A DNA stretch of 30,149 nt from a virus (IMGVR_UViG_3300030419_001063:6602-36750), one strand, 5' to 3'; shown: positions 14,362-20,862, counted from the stretch's first letter. The notes: generated by a model not told the origin, from the sequence alone. Numbers and translations: made by a program.

Positions 14362-14821
14362 TCATTGTTATCAGAGTGTCTACCTTGCAGGAGACCCAAA
14401 AGAAATTGACCGTCTGTACGAGGCGGTCAAGGAACAAAAGTTCTTGAATGCCGTGATCCCAGAACCAAGTAACATGTTCCATGGTGCGTTGGGCGAGGAG
14501 GAGCGCAAGATGTGTGAGGCGCAGGATCGTCCGAACTGGTACGACTGGCGCAATGAAAACTGGCTAACGAAGTGGGATATTTGTGAGGCTGAGATTATTG
14601 AAGAGCCACAGGAGATGGATCATTATCCTATGCCTACGAAATATTTTACGTTTCGATGTTGGACGGCATGGTCACCACCTATTCCAGTTTGGGAGAAGCT
14701 TCACGAGATGGGCTTTGATATTTCTGCGGATTATCAGGACGAAGGTTCGATGTTCGAAGGTGAGTATCAGAATGGCGAGGACAATTGTTGGCGACCAGTG
14801 GAGGCGGATCGATATGAGTAA
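14354..14821 (+). CDS. Api92-like / DUF1281 ferredoxin-like-fold protein
   Basis: The 155-residue product starts at ATG 14354 with GAGGAGG nine bases upstream. A longer frame from 14267 overlaps the previous gene and is rejected. The opening MPNHCYQSVYLAGDPKEI, the central WYDWRNENWLTKWD and the later RCWTAWSPPIPVWEKL are hallmarks of the DUF1281 / Api92-like ferredoxin-like domain family in phages and plasmids. Function of the family is unclear, and no metal site is implied. The motifs make the assignment fairly firm. Confidence 0.7.
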   Translation: MPNHCYQSVYLAGDPKEIDRLYEAVKEQKFLNAVIPEPSNMFHGALGEEERKMCEAQDRPNWYDWRNENWLTKWDICEAEIIEEPQEMDHYPMPTKYFTFRCWTAWSPPIPVWEKLHEMGFDISADYQDEGSMFEGEYQNGEDNCWRPVEADRYE

Positions 14822-14984
14822 CGAACCGAAGTGCGATAACTGTGGTTCGACTAGCGTGTACCGAAGGGAGGAAACTTTTTGGGACACGCAGAAAAAAGCT
14901 TGGAAGTCGGACAATTTTTATGAATTCATTTGTCTGGATTGTGGACAATACGATGTGCAGTTAGAGGAGGAGTTTCATGTCTAG
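14814..14984 (+). CDS. 56-residue zinc-ribbon protein
   Basis: Two CxxC pairs (CDNC at residues 7-10 and CLDC at about 41-44) frame a short insert, the pattern of a zinc ribbon. ATG 14814 overlaps the previous stop, and a strong purine-rich site is upstream. Short zinc ribbons in phages commonly bind nucleic acid or RNA polymerase; the target here is unknown. Confidence 0.65.
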   Translation: MSNEPKCDNCGSTSVYRREETFWDTQKKAWKSDNFYEFICLDCGQYDVQLEEEFHV

Positions 14985-15180
14985 AGATACGAAAACAATT
15001 CACATCATTAGTGACGAAGCAAGGACTTTGAGCGAGGGCGAAAAGAACGTGCTTCAGGTGGCGATGGATCACATGGTTGAGCACCTTGAGGATCTGGTTC
15101 ACGAGCACCCGACCGCAGAGCAATACAAGCGGAGACTTGTGGATGCTCGGATGCTACAGATTATGGTGCAACCATGGTAG
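14977..15180 (+). CDS. 67-residue helical protein
   Basis: The product (MSRDTKTIHIISDEARTLSE, then a helical EKNVLQVAMDHMVEHLEDLV segment) overlaps the zinc-ribbon gene upstream and the methyltransferase gene downstream by a few bases each. AGAGGAGGAG lies at a good distance upstream. It is acidic and histidine-rich. Coupling to the methyltransferase suggests co-expression, not necessarily joint function. Confidence 0.6.
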   Translation: MSRDTKTIHIISDEARTLSEGEKNVLQVAMDHMVEHLEDLVHEHPTAEQYKRRLVDARMLQIMVQPW

Positions 15181-16547
15181 CATATTATAATGAGATAGAC
15201 CCATACGCCGCAGAGTGGCTCAGATCGTTAATTCGGTCTGGGCATATTGCAGATGGGATAGTGGACGAAAGGAGCATATCAGATGTCCGACCAGATGAAC
15301 TTCAAGAATTTACTCAATGTCACTTCTTCGCAGGGATCGGCGTCTGGAGTTACGCACTCCGATCCGCAGGGTGGGAAGACGACCGACCAGTCTGGACAGG
15401 ATCTTGTCCGTGCCAACCTTTCAGCGGAGCAGGCAATAAAAAAGGGGTTGCTGACAAGCGGCACCTCTGGCCTCATTGGTTCCACCTCATCGAACAGTGC
15501 CAACCTTCAACGGTCTTTGGAGAACAGGTTGCGTCGAAAGACGGACTTGGTTGGATCGACCTTGTACAAGCTGACATGGAAGGAGCGGACTACGCCATCG
15601 GGTCTTTCGATCTCTGCTCTGCGGGCTTCGGCGCACCGCACATCAGGCAAAGACTCTGGTTCGTGGCAGACAAATGGATGGGCGACACCGACGACACGCG
15701 ACGGCAAGGGTGGATATCAGGGCGGTCGGATACGGAACGGCAAGATCAGCACGGACACGTTGGACGTGACGGCTCAACTATCGGGGTGGGCGACACCGAC
15801 ATCGATGACGGGCGGAACGAACATAGCCCCGTCACATCTGAACGGGAAGCACGGTTGGAACACGGGAGCGCAAGCGCAACTGGCAGGGTGGGCGACACCG
15901 ACGACATCGGATCACAAGGGAGCGGCAAAACCAGAGTCGGTCAAGGAGTGGAACAGTCGGGGTCACAATCTACCAGAGCAAGGACAGATGTCGGGATGGG
16001 CAACACCCAACACGATGGACAGTCTACCGTTACGCAGTCGAGAAGCAATGATCAAGATGTTTCTAACGTCAAAAAAGGGCGGATCATTTCCGAGCAATCT
16101 AAGGGAGCAAGTATCGCCAGAGATGATCGAAGCGGTGATGTTGGCGAAAATAGTAGCAGGGTGGGCAACACCCAACACGATGGACAGTTTACCTCTTCGA
16201 AGCCGAGAGGCGATGATCAGGATGCATCAGACGACGCGAAAGAACAGATCGTTTCCGTGCAATCTGAGGGAACAGGTGTCACCAGAGATGATCGAAGCTG
16301 TAATGGAAGCGAAGGGGGAGTTGATGCCCAAGCCAGAGCCAATGAGACTAACGGTTTCTGGAGAGATACTGATTGGCTCCTCTGCCGAGATGGAAAATGG
16401 AGGCCAGTTGAACCCAGCACATTCCCGTTGGTTAATGGGGCTACCGCCAGAGTGGGACGACTCCGCGCCTACGGCAACGCCATCACAGCGCAAGTCGCGC
16501 AAGGATTAATCGAAAGTTACATGGAGGTGAGAGATGATAGAATTTAG
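15174..16547 (+). CDS. DNA (cytosine-5) methyltransferase
   Basis: The 457-residue enzyme should transfer a methyl group from S-adenosylmethionine to cytosine C5, probably masking phage DNA from restriction. Visible motifs are I ([10 protein letters not shown], 51-60), IV with catalytic Cys80 (PCQPFSGAG), a VI-equivalent (FGEQVAS, 115-121), VIII ([14 protein letters not shown], 153-166) and a C-terminal RLRAYGNAI. Between about 168 and 395 lies a hydrophilic, low-complexity segment with repeats such as GDTDD and GNTQHDGQ in place of a typical target-recognition domain. A complete 408-codon ORF lies within it in the +1 frame. Confidence 0.9.
   Translation: MVAYYNEIDPYAAEWLRSLIRSGHIADGIVDERSISDVRPDELQEFTQCHFFAGIGVWSYALRSAGWEDDRPVWTGSCPCQPFSGAGNKKGVADKRHLWPHWFHLIEQCQPSTVFGEQVASKDGLGWIDLVQADMEGADYAIGSFDLCSAGFGAPHIRQRLWFVADKWMGDTDDTRRQGWISGRSDTERQDQHGHVGRDGSTIGVGDTDIDDGRNEHSPVTSEREARLEHGSASATGRVGDTDDIGSQGSGKTRVGQGVEQSGSQSTRARTDVGMGNTQHDGQSTVTQSRSNDQDVSNVKKGRIISEQSKGASIARDDRSGDVGENSSRVGNTQHDGQFTSSKPRGDDQDASDDAKEQIVSVQSEGTGVTRDDRSCNGSEGGVDAQARANETNGFWRDTDWLLCRDGKWRPVEPSTFPLVNGATARVGRLRAYGNAITAQVAQGLIESYMEVRDDRI
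15283..16509 (+). CDS. Nested +1-frame ORF inside the methyltransferase gene
   Basis: An uninterrupted 408-codon frame starts at ATG 15283 and ends at 16509, wholly inside the methyltransferase. It opens [20 protein letters not shown], continues with segments like [20 protein letters not shown], and carries five GWATP(T/N) repeats at 15676, 15784, 15886, 15994 and 16159. It ends with [21 protein letters not shown] recall similar W-x-TP repeat proteins ending in HSRWLMG-type motifs being annotated beside phage cytosine methyltransferases. The internal 165-bp duplication is better preserved in this frame than in the methyltransferase frame. Expression is unproven and no function is known. Confidence 0.65.
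   Translation: MSDQMNFKNLLNVTSSQGSASGVTHSDPQGGKTTDQSGQDLVRANLSAEQAIKKGLLTSGTSGLIGSTSSNSANLQRSLENRLRRKTDLVGSTLYKLTWKERTTPSGLSISALRASAHRTSGKDSGSWQTNGWATPTTRDGKGGYQGGRIRNGKISTDTLDVTAQLSGWATPTSMTGGTNIAPSHLNGKHGWNTGAQAQLAGWATPTTSDHKGAAKPESVKEWNSRGHNLPEQGQMSGWATPNTMDSLPLRSREAMIKMFLTSKKGGSFPSNLREQVSPEMIEAVMLAKIVAGWATPNTMDSLPLRSREAMIRMHQTTRKNRSFPCNLREQVSPEMIEAVMEAKGELMPKPEPMRLTVSGEILIGSSAEMENGGQLNPAHSRWLMGLPPEWDDSAPTATPSQRKSRKD
15994..16323 (+). repeat. 165-bp tandem duplication in the dual-coding region
   Basis: Copy 1 is 15994-16158 and copy 2 is 16159-16323, both beginning at a GWATP repeat of the nested frame. By my hand alignment the 55-residue units are identical at 43 positions in the nested frame but at only about 26 in the methyltransferase frame. 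Many differences fall at the third codon position of the nested frame, so divergence has been filtered for the nested protein. Confidence 0.8.
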
Positions 16548-16770
16548 AGTGGAATGGCTAGACGGTTATGGTGATGTCGAACCTATAATTTGCACAATGG
16601 AAAACTTTGTTTCTGAAGATTGGAATTTAGACGCTTATTGGGGGGATGATGGCATGATTGAAAAGTTAAGAGAACTTTTAACTTCGAAGGTTGGACAAGA
16701 AGTAACGCTTGCCAATGGCATGGGAGAAAAGGTTATCGCTACAAGAATGGAGGTGAGAGATGATAGTTGA
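16534..16770 (+). CDS. 78-residue acidic protein
   Basis: ATG 16534 lies within the end of the methyltransferase gene, with GGAGGTGAG just upstream. The product ([18 protein letters not shown], then a DGMIEKLRELL helix) ends RMEVRDDS. The methyltransferase also ends in MEVRDD because a 20-bp junction sequence, ATGGAGGTGAGAGATGATAG, is present at both gene ends (16521 and 16747). Function unknown. Confidence 0.6.
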   Translation: MIEFRVEWLDGYGDVEPIICTMENFVSEDWNLDAYWGDDGMIEKLRELLTSKVGQEVTLANGMGEKVIATRMEVRDDS

Positions 16771-16897
16771 CGTTCGAAGTCCTGTGTCTGCCTACATCGA
16801 ACTAAATGGTTTTACTATTTATGTTGAGGTCAGTGAGGCTACAGAAAACAAACCGCAAATACATTATTGGAAGAAGGGAGAAGAAGATGCAAACTAG
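16760..16897 (+). CDS. 45-residue small protein
   Basis: ATG 16760 sits in the second copy of the duplicated GGAGGTGAGAG junction, at the same relative place as the preceding gene's start. The 45-codon product (MIVDVRSPVSAYIELNGFTI) reads as beta strands and ends in a charged tail (WKKGEEDAN). The same sequence shape, MIV followed by Asp or Glu, opens the 14194 gene. Function unknown. Confidence 0.55.
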   Translation: MIVDVRSPVSAYIELNGFTIYVEVSEATENKPQIHYWKKGEEDAN

Positions 16898-17090
16898 ATT
16901 ACCATTAAATCAAGACGAGTTAGAGAACCTTGTCTTACAACACATTCGCATGTGGGTTGAGCACACGAATGGTCATGAGTGTCCTGATTTATTTCGGGAC
17001 TACATGGATGACTTTACCAATTCGTTTCGTCGCAAGTGGTTCGAATACGAAAAAAAATATCATCCCAGAAAAAAGAAGGAGGTGGCGTGA
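16887..17090 (+). CDS. 67-residue helical protein
   Basis: I start at ATG 16887, preceded by AAGGGAGAAG; a longer frame from 16806 overlaps the previous gene heavily. The product is helical (LPLNQDELENLVLQHIRMWV) and ends in a basic run (YHPRKKKEVA). It overlaps both neighbours by a few bases, consistent with translational coupling. No domain recognised. Confidence 0.6.
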   Translation: MQTRLPLNQDELENLVLQHIRMWVEHTNGHECPDLFRDYMDDFTNSFRRKWFEYEKKYHPRKKKEVA

Positions 17091-17302
17091 TGGGAAGAGT
17101 AAAAGCTTGGATGATGGATCGTGAAGAGCGAGCTGCGGATCGCGGTTCGGCTGATCGATATTATGGTCGGCAACCAGAGCCACACATTTGGTTGGATAAC
17201 ATAGGCAGGAACGTTGTAGCCGAGGTTGATATGACCGAGGGCGAGGTTGATGCGTACTTCGAGGGGTGGCGCAACGAGGAAGACAGAAAGGATTGGGGCT
17301 GA
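17090..17302 (+). CDS. 70-residue charged protein
   Basis: ATG 17090 overlaps the previous TGA (GTGATG) with GGAGGTGG upstream. An earlier in-frame start at 17036 is inside the neighbouring gene and is rejected. The product is charged (REERAADRGSADRYYG) and ends in an acidic segment (EGWRNEEDRKDWG). Its stop overlaps the next start. Function unknown. Confidence 0.6.
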   Translation: MGRVKAWMMDREERAADRGSADRYYGRQPEPHIWLDNIGRNVVAEVDMTEGEVDAYFEGWRNEEDRKDWG

Positions 17303-17610
17303 TGGTTAAGTGGGATTTGTCTAAGCTTGAAGAGAAGTTCATGCCCAAGGACATAGGAGATTTTGTCTGGGCTATATCGGGATTGACCGAGGTTATTGGT
17401 GAGAGTTTCACGACTTCAAGTGACGAAGGGCGCATCGTGTCATGGTCGGATGGAGCGGAGGGATACTTCCTGATGCTTGTTTTGGATGACCATGGCAAGG
17501 CTCGTGCATTGATACATGATCACGAGGACGCAAAAAAAACCTATGCGGCGATAGGATATTGCCGTTATCATAACATTACAATTGAACTTTCATGGGAAGA
17601 GGAGACTTAA
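17302..17610 (+). CDS. 102-residue acidic protein
   Basis: ATG 17302 overlaps the preceding TGA. The start at 17266 lies in the neighbour and is less likely. The product (MVKWDLSKLEEKFMPKDIGD) has alternating strands and helices, including YFLMLVLDDHGKARALIHDH, and an acidic C-terminus (SWEEET). It ends one base before the winged-helix gene. Function unknown. Confidence 0.6.
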   Translation: MVKWDLSKLEEKFMPKDIGDFVWAISGLTEVIGESFTTSSDEGRIVSWSDGAEGYFLMLVLDDHGKARALIHDHEDAKKTYAAIGYCRYHNITIELSWEEET

Positions 17611-17853
17611 ATGTTCAAAGAACTATGGCAAAGGATCAAGACCAAACAGCGGACAGGCGCAAAACTTACGCGCAAGGAACAAATCCTGGCGGAACTAGAT
17701 CGAGATATCGGAACCGCAAAGCAACTGGCTGACAGATCAGGGGTGAAGCTGACGATTGTCCGCACGACGCTGTCTCAATTGAAAAGTTCTGGGAAGATCC
17801 GAGATACGGGTAAGGACGCAGGGAATGAAAGCATATGGGAGGTGGTAAAATAA
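17611..17853 (+). CDS. Winged-helix DNA-binding protein
   Basis: The 80-residue product has a basic N-terminus (QRIKTKQRTGAKLTRKEQ). A helix-turn-helix-like stretch follows (LDRDIGTAKQLADRSGVKLTIVRTTLSQLK, about 29-58, quoted in parts), then a beta-wing (SSGKIRDTGKDAGNESIWEV). It is probably a transcription regulator. Its promoter-proximal position just before 17869 and the large inverted repeat there make that repeat a candidate operator, though untested. Confidence 0.65.
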   Translation: MFKELWQRIKTKQRTGAKLTRKEQILAELDRDIGTAKQLADRSGVKLTIVRTTLSQLKSSGKIRDTGKDAGNESIWEVVK

Positions 17854-17868
17854 AAAAATAAAAAAGAC

Positions 17869-17914
17869 TTGAAACCAAACCACAAGTAGTTATATGATAA
17901 GTTGTGGTTTGGTT
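17869..17914 (+). promoter_or_regulatory. Promoter embedded in a 13-bp inverted repeat
   Basis: TTGAAA (17869-17874), 18 bases, then TATGAT (17893-17898) forms a good promoter. AACCAAACCACAA (17873-17885) and its exact complement TTGTGGTTTGGTT (17902-17914) flank the -10. The repeat could be an operator, or in RNA an early terminator-like stem, though without a T-run. One arm recurs at 11158-11170. It precedes the RAMP-like gene at 17968. Confidence 0.65.
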
Positions 17915-17967
17915 AATACTAAACTACATTGTGAAATTATTTTAACATTAAACAAGGAACTAAATAA

Positions 17968-18735
17968 ATGTCTACAAAAGTAAAAACGAAAACACCTGAA
18001 ACAGTTCAGATACATACAATTAAAAGAGGTATGTTGAAACTAAGAATAATAGGTGACACTGCTATGTACTTCAACAGCATGAGTTCAAAGGCCATGCGTG
18101 ACTTACTTGTAGGAGCGCAACGTAAAACAGCGGCAGAAAAAAAAGAGATCAAACACAATCCAGAAAAAGAGTATCGGGAAACCATGTACAAACAAAAAGA
18201 TGGTAAGACCATGCTCTATTTTCCTGCAACAGGAATTAAAAAAGGTTTGGCTACAGCGGCATTGGAAACCGCAGGGGTTACAAAAAAGAACGTGGATCGT
18301 TTAATATTTATTCCAGAGCACAAGATTAACATATGGGGAAAACCTTATCTTAAAATGGATGTTGTTCGAGCCGCTGATATGAACAGGACACCAGACATAC
18401 GCACACGTGCGTACTTACCAAGGTGGTGTTCCGAAGTAACTATCAAGTACTGCACACCTACTTTTAGCGCACAGGGAATTGTATCTTTGTTAGCTAACTC
18501 TGGTATGATCTGTGGTCTCGGGGACAACAGACAGGAAAAAGGCAACGGTTCATTTGGTTCTTTCTCAGTCTACAGTGCTGAAGATATGGGAGAGGGACAA
18601 GGTCTTTGGGATGAGATCGTAGCAGAAGGACGCGAGGTTCAAGAATTAGCTTACGAACATCCTGAGTGTTACGATGACATCACACAAGAGTTGATGGACT
18701 TCTTGAGTGAAGAACGTATGCGAAGAGCCGCATAA
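17968..18735 (+). CDS. Conserved phage protein with RAMP/Cas7-like sequence features
   Basis: The 255-residue protein follows promoter 17869 and lies directly upstream of the pentamer array. It opens with a beta strand (MLKLRIIGDTAMYF). A basic helical stretch follows (about 50-70), then FPATGIKKGLATAALETAG (about 89-107), which resembles the PxxxxKGxxRxA segment of RAMP proteins. A glycine-rich GLGDNRQEKGNGSFGSF (about 192-208) near the C-terminal strand resembles the RAMP G-loop. That points to an RRM-derived Cas7-like fold that could bind RNA or ssDNA. This is inferred from motif shape; no CRISPR genes are present. The acidic helical tail is an addition. Confidence 0.55.
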   Translation: MSTKVKTKTPETVQIHTIKRGMLKLRIIGDTAMYFNSMSSKAMRDLLVGAQRKTAAEKKEIKHNPEKEYRETMYKQKDGKTMLYFPATGIKKGLATAALETAGVTKKNVDRLIFIPEHKINIWGKPYLKMDVVRAADMNRTPDIRTRAYLPRWCSEVTIKYCTPTFSAQGIVSLLANSGMICGLGDNRQEKGNGSFGSFSVYSAEDMGEGQGLWDEIVAEGREVQELAYEHPECYDDITQELMDFLSEERMRRAA

Positions 18736-18759
18736 GTATTTATTGAGGACATTTGGAGT

Positions 18760-18777
18760 GGGGCGGTGCGCCGCCCC
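18760..18777 (+). terminator. Strong GC hairpin between the RAMP-like gene and the array
   Basis: GGGGCGG and CCGCCCC pair around TGCG, 24 bases after the stop at 18735. No T-run follows, so it is not a clear intrinsic terminator. Its 5' arm contains GGCGG, the core of the array nonamers, so it may be a boundary element of the array. Confidence 0.6.
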
Positions 18778-18795
18778 TGTGCCACGGGTTAAGGT

Positions 18796-19143
18796 ACGGC
18801 GGTTCAGGTTTGGACTGGTTTGTTGAGTTCGGTTGAGTTAGGGCGGTTGAGTTGAGTCATGTTCCGTTTTGTTTACGTTTGTTAGGGTCTGGCGGTTGAG
18901 TCGGGGTTTGTTGTTTTGTGGTACGCTTAGTTCAGGCGGTTGAGTTGAGTTGCGTTGAGTTGCGTTTCGTTCAGTTAGGTTACGGCGGTTAAGTTATGTC
19001 CAGTTATGTCTTGATTGAGGTCTGTTGAGTTTCGTTACGGCGGTTTAGGTGTGTTGAGGTGTGTTGAGTTTGGTTGAGTTTCGTTACGGCGGTTACGTCT
19101 GGGCGCGTTGAGTTGCGTTGAGTTTGGTTATGTCTTGGCGGTT
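18796..19143 (+). repeat. Pentamer array with GGCGGTT nonamer separators
   Basis: Eight NNGGCGGTT nonamers start at 18796, 18840, 18889, 18933, 18982, 19037, 19086 and 19135. Between them lie 7, 8, 7, 8, 9, 8 and 8 units of 5 nt with consensus NNGTT (often GAGTT, GCGTT, TCGTT). Spacings are 44, 49, 44, 49, 55, 49 and 49 nt, so length varies by whole pentamers apart from one extra base in block 5. The G at pentamer position 3 is nearly invariant. The region is about 350 bp, non-coding, and strongly G/T-biased on the plus strand. It lies between the RAMP-like gene and the gene at 19168. It is not a CRISPR array. Confidence 0.85.
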
Positions 19144-19167
19144 AATTTTAAATAGGAGGAAAATTTA

Positions 19168-19665
19168 ATGAGTAAATTTAATAAGAAGACACGTCAGAAG
19201 ATGGTCGATGACTATCTGAATGACACAGGTAGAAATACCTTTAAAGCGGATGAGTTTGTTTTGTGGTTGGAAACACAACCAGATCATCCCGCATACGATG
19301 CTTTTCATGGCAGAGACGATGAGTTGCTATGGCAAGCAAAACTTAACCTGGCTAGACAATTAGCTTCTGGCCTACGCATCGTAGTGAAGAGCGAAGTTAT
19401 CGAAGCAGAGATGCCTTCCATAAAAGTCACAGAATATCCTGCGTATATTTCACCAGTTGCCAATAGAAAACTGGGCGGAGGTTATGAAGCGTTTGATCCT
19501 GATAGTTCAAGATCACAGGAAGAATTGCGTAGACAAGCAGGGGTATACCTTGCAGGATGGTTGAATAGGTATAGGGGTTGTGCCGAGCACATAGGCGTAA
19601 ACCTAAAACCTATCGAAGACATTGTTCGTTTACTACGTGATGACAAGGTAGAGGATGTGGCATGA
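19168..19665 (+). CDS. Phage protein of unknown function downstream of the array
   Basis: The 165-residue product has AGGAGG at 19155-19160 upstream of ATG 19168. It starts MSKFNKKTRQKMVDDYLNDT and includes WLETQPDHPAYDAFHG (about 33-48) and IEAEMPSIKVTEYPAYISPV in the middle. Its C-terminus has a charged helix (DIVRLLRDDKVEDVA). The layout (basic start, mixed alpha/beta core) does not match a family I can name with confidence. It is the first gene after the array, so the array could control it or its product could act on it. Confidence 0.7.
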   Translation: MSKFNKKTRQKMVDDYLNDTGRNTFKADEFVLWLETQPDHPAYDAFHGRDDELLWQAKLNLARQLASGLRIVVKSEVIEAEMPSIKVTEYPAYISPVANRKLGGGYEAFDPDSSRSQEELRRQAGVYLAGWLNRYRGCAEHIGVNLKPIEDIVRLLRDDKVEDVA

Positions 19666-19901
19666 TCGAATACTTCACGGCACTTGTGATTGCTTATACT
19701 TTACACGGTCACGACATTGAAACGGCTGTGTGGTTCGAGAGCGAAAGACATTGTTCGAAAGCCATGCACAACAGGAGTGCAGATTTCATGTACGACTATT
19801 TGTACGACCTGTATGGCAATGACATCTCTATGGGATGCTATCCGACGGACAAAGTATCGAAGTTAATCAAACCGAAGTTAAGACCCCAAAAGGAGGAGTG
19901 A
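19662..19901 (+). CDS. Small possibly membrane-associated or secreted protein
   Basis: The 79-residue product overlaps the previous stop by four bases (ATGA). It opens with a hydrophobic segment (MIEYFTALVIAYTLHG), then has two cysteines (ERHCSKA, SMGCYPTD) and a basic tail (KLIKPKLRPQKEE). The start resembles a short signal or anchor segment. The function is unknown. Confidence 0.55.
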   Translation: MIEYFTALVIAYTLHGHDIETAVWFESERHCSKAMHNRSADFMYDYLYDLYGNDISMGCYPTDKVSKLIKPKLRPQKEE

Positions 19902-19902
19902 T

Positions 19903-20103
19903 ATGGGAGACGAGCAGTTGAGTATGTTCCAAGCTGCACAACTCAAATGGTTGAAACAACAGGTAGATAATTTACAAGACGAGAAGGGGCGCAGAGATGC
20001 CCGACCTGGGATTGAACAAGAGTTGTGGTCGGCAAGGGATGAGTTAAACGATTACGTTAATCAATTGAAAAGCATTGGAATACATATACATGGAGGAAGA
20101 TAA
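19903..20103 (+). CDS. 66-residue helical protein
   Basis: ATG 19903 follows AAAGGAGGAGTG and lies one base after the previous stop. The product begins MGDEQLSMFQAAQLKWLKQQ. It is helical and Gln/Glu-rich and is probably a coiled coil (QQVDNLQDEKGRR). Ends in HIHGGR. Unknown function. Confidence 0.6.
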   Translation: MGDEQLSMFQAAQLKWLKQQVDNLQDEKGRRDARPGIEQELWSARDELNDYVNQLKSIGIHIHGGR

Positions 20104-20105
20104 GC

Positions 20106-20282
20106 ATGGGTCGTTGGACAGATCTGCAAAAAGAAATGAACGGGCACAAGCGTAGGCTTGCAAATAGAAAAAATAAAGTGTCACTGAAGGTGGCACCATG
20201 GGAGAAAAAAGATGAAAGTGACAGGGATAATGGAAGTGGAACTAGTAAGCGTACTGAGAAAAAAGTTAGAGAAAGTACGTGA
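20106..20282 (+). CDS. 58-residue basic protein overlapping the next gene
   Basis: ATG 20106 lies two bases after the previous stop, with GGAGG nine bases upstream. The 58-codon product is very basic and unstructured (HKRRLANRKNKVSLK, then DRDNGSGTSKRTEKK). It overlaps the frame at 20212-20394 by 71 bases, so one of the two may be spurious. The basic composition could reflect nucleic-acid binding. Confidence 0.4.
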   Translation: MGRWTDLQKEMNGHKRRLANRKNKVSLKVAPWEKKDESDRDNGSGTSKRTEKKVREST

Positions 20283-20394
20283 CGATATAGAATGGGCAGA
20301 TCCAGATGATCCCAGGATCGAGGGTCTGGTAAATGAAATCAACTACTACAAACAAAAGGAAGAGGAAGGAATACTCTATGAACCAAATTTTTGA
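20212..20394 (+). CDS. 60-residue helical acidic protein
   Basis: ATG 20212 has GGGAG seven bases upstream; an internal ATG at 20230 is an alternative start. The product has two helical segments (VELVSVLRKKLEKVRDDIEW and GLVNEINYYKQKEEEG) and ends NF. Its 3' end overlaps the next gene's start region. It is more protein-like than the overlapping 20106 frame. Function unknown. Confidence 0.55.
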   Translation: MKVTGIMEVELVSVLRKKLEKVRDDIEWADPDDPRIEGLVNEINYYKQKEEEGILYEPNF

Positions 20395-20830
20395 TTTGAA
20401 TGAAACACGCAGACAGCAGATAATTATTGAATACCTGACCCCAACTGGCAGTGGGTTTGGTGTTACGCCAAGTGGAGATCAAGTGTTCTTGAACGCAAGA
20501 CTTGTTAACACTATGAACGTCCAACCTGGTGACATGTTTAATGCGTTCTTGTTGCCGAACTATCCAGACAAGCGTGAGCAGATACCATGGAGAGCGATGC
20601 GAGTTGAACCTGTGCACGTTGATTTGGACCTGGCCCATGTGGCGGACGATAATCTTGAGAATGAGATTGCCATGTACATAAAATCCAATGGAATGGACTA
20701 TCCGTACACGGCAAGCATGATAGCTGCTGACTTAGATCGGGAAGAATCTGAGGTGATCAACGCCATGGAAAACAACAAGGACAGATTCTATAAAGTTGAT
20801 GCTTATATGTTGTTCTTTGGTAACCAGTAG
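20378..20830 (+). CDS. Cold-shock-domain-like protein with C-terminal helical domain
   Basis: The 150-residue product starts at ATG 20378 (GGAAGGA upstream). A longer frame from 20333 overlaps the previous gene. The N-terminal half (GSGFGVTPSGDQVFLNARLV, then NVQPGDMFNAFLLPN) follows the cold-shock OB-fold order of strands and the usual GxGF-V-FxN-V-xGD spacing, suggesting single-stranded RNA or DNA binding. The C-terminal half (ENEIAMYIKSNGMDYPYTAS to EVINAMENNKDRF) reads as a small helical or winged domain. The assignment is from pattern only. Confidence 0.6.
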   Translation: MNQIFDLNETRRQQIIIEYLTPTGSGFGVTPSGDQVFLNARLVNTMNVQPGDMFNAFLLPNYPDKREQIPWRAMRVEPVHVDLDLAHVADDNLENEIAMYIKSNGMDYPYTASMIAADLDREESEVINAMENNKDRFYKVDAYMLFFGNQ

Positions 20831-20862
20831 TATATAAGTTCACTACAACCAAGGAGCAACTG

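Noticed and set aside
15994-16323. Diversity-generating retroelement template/variable pair
   Set aside because: No reverse transcriptase is present in the window, the copies are directly adjacent, and the changes are not concentrated at adenines.
18796-19143. CRISPR array
   Set aside because: The conserved unit is only 9 bp, the intervening sequence is itself repetitive pentamers instead of unique spacers, and no cas adaptation or effector genes are present.
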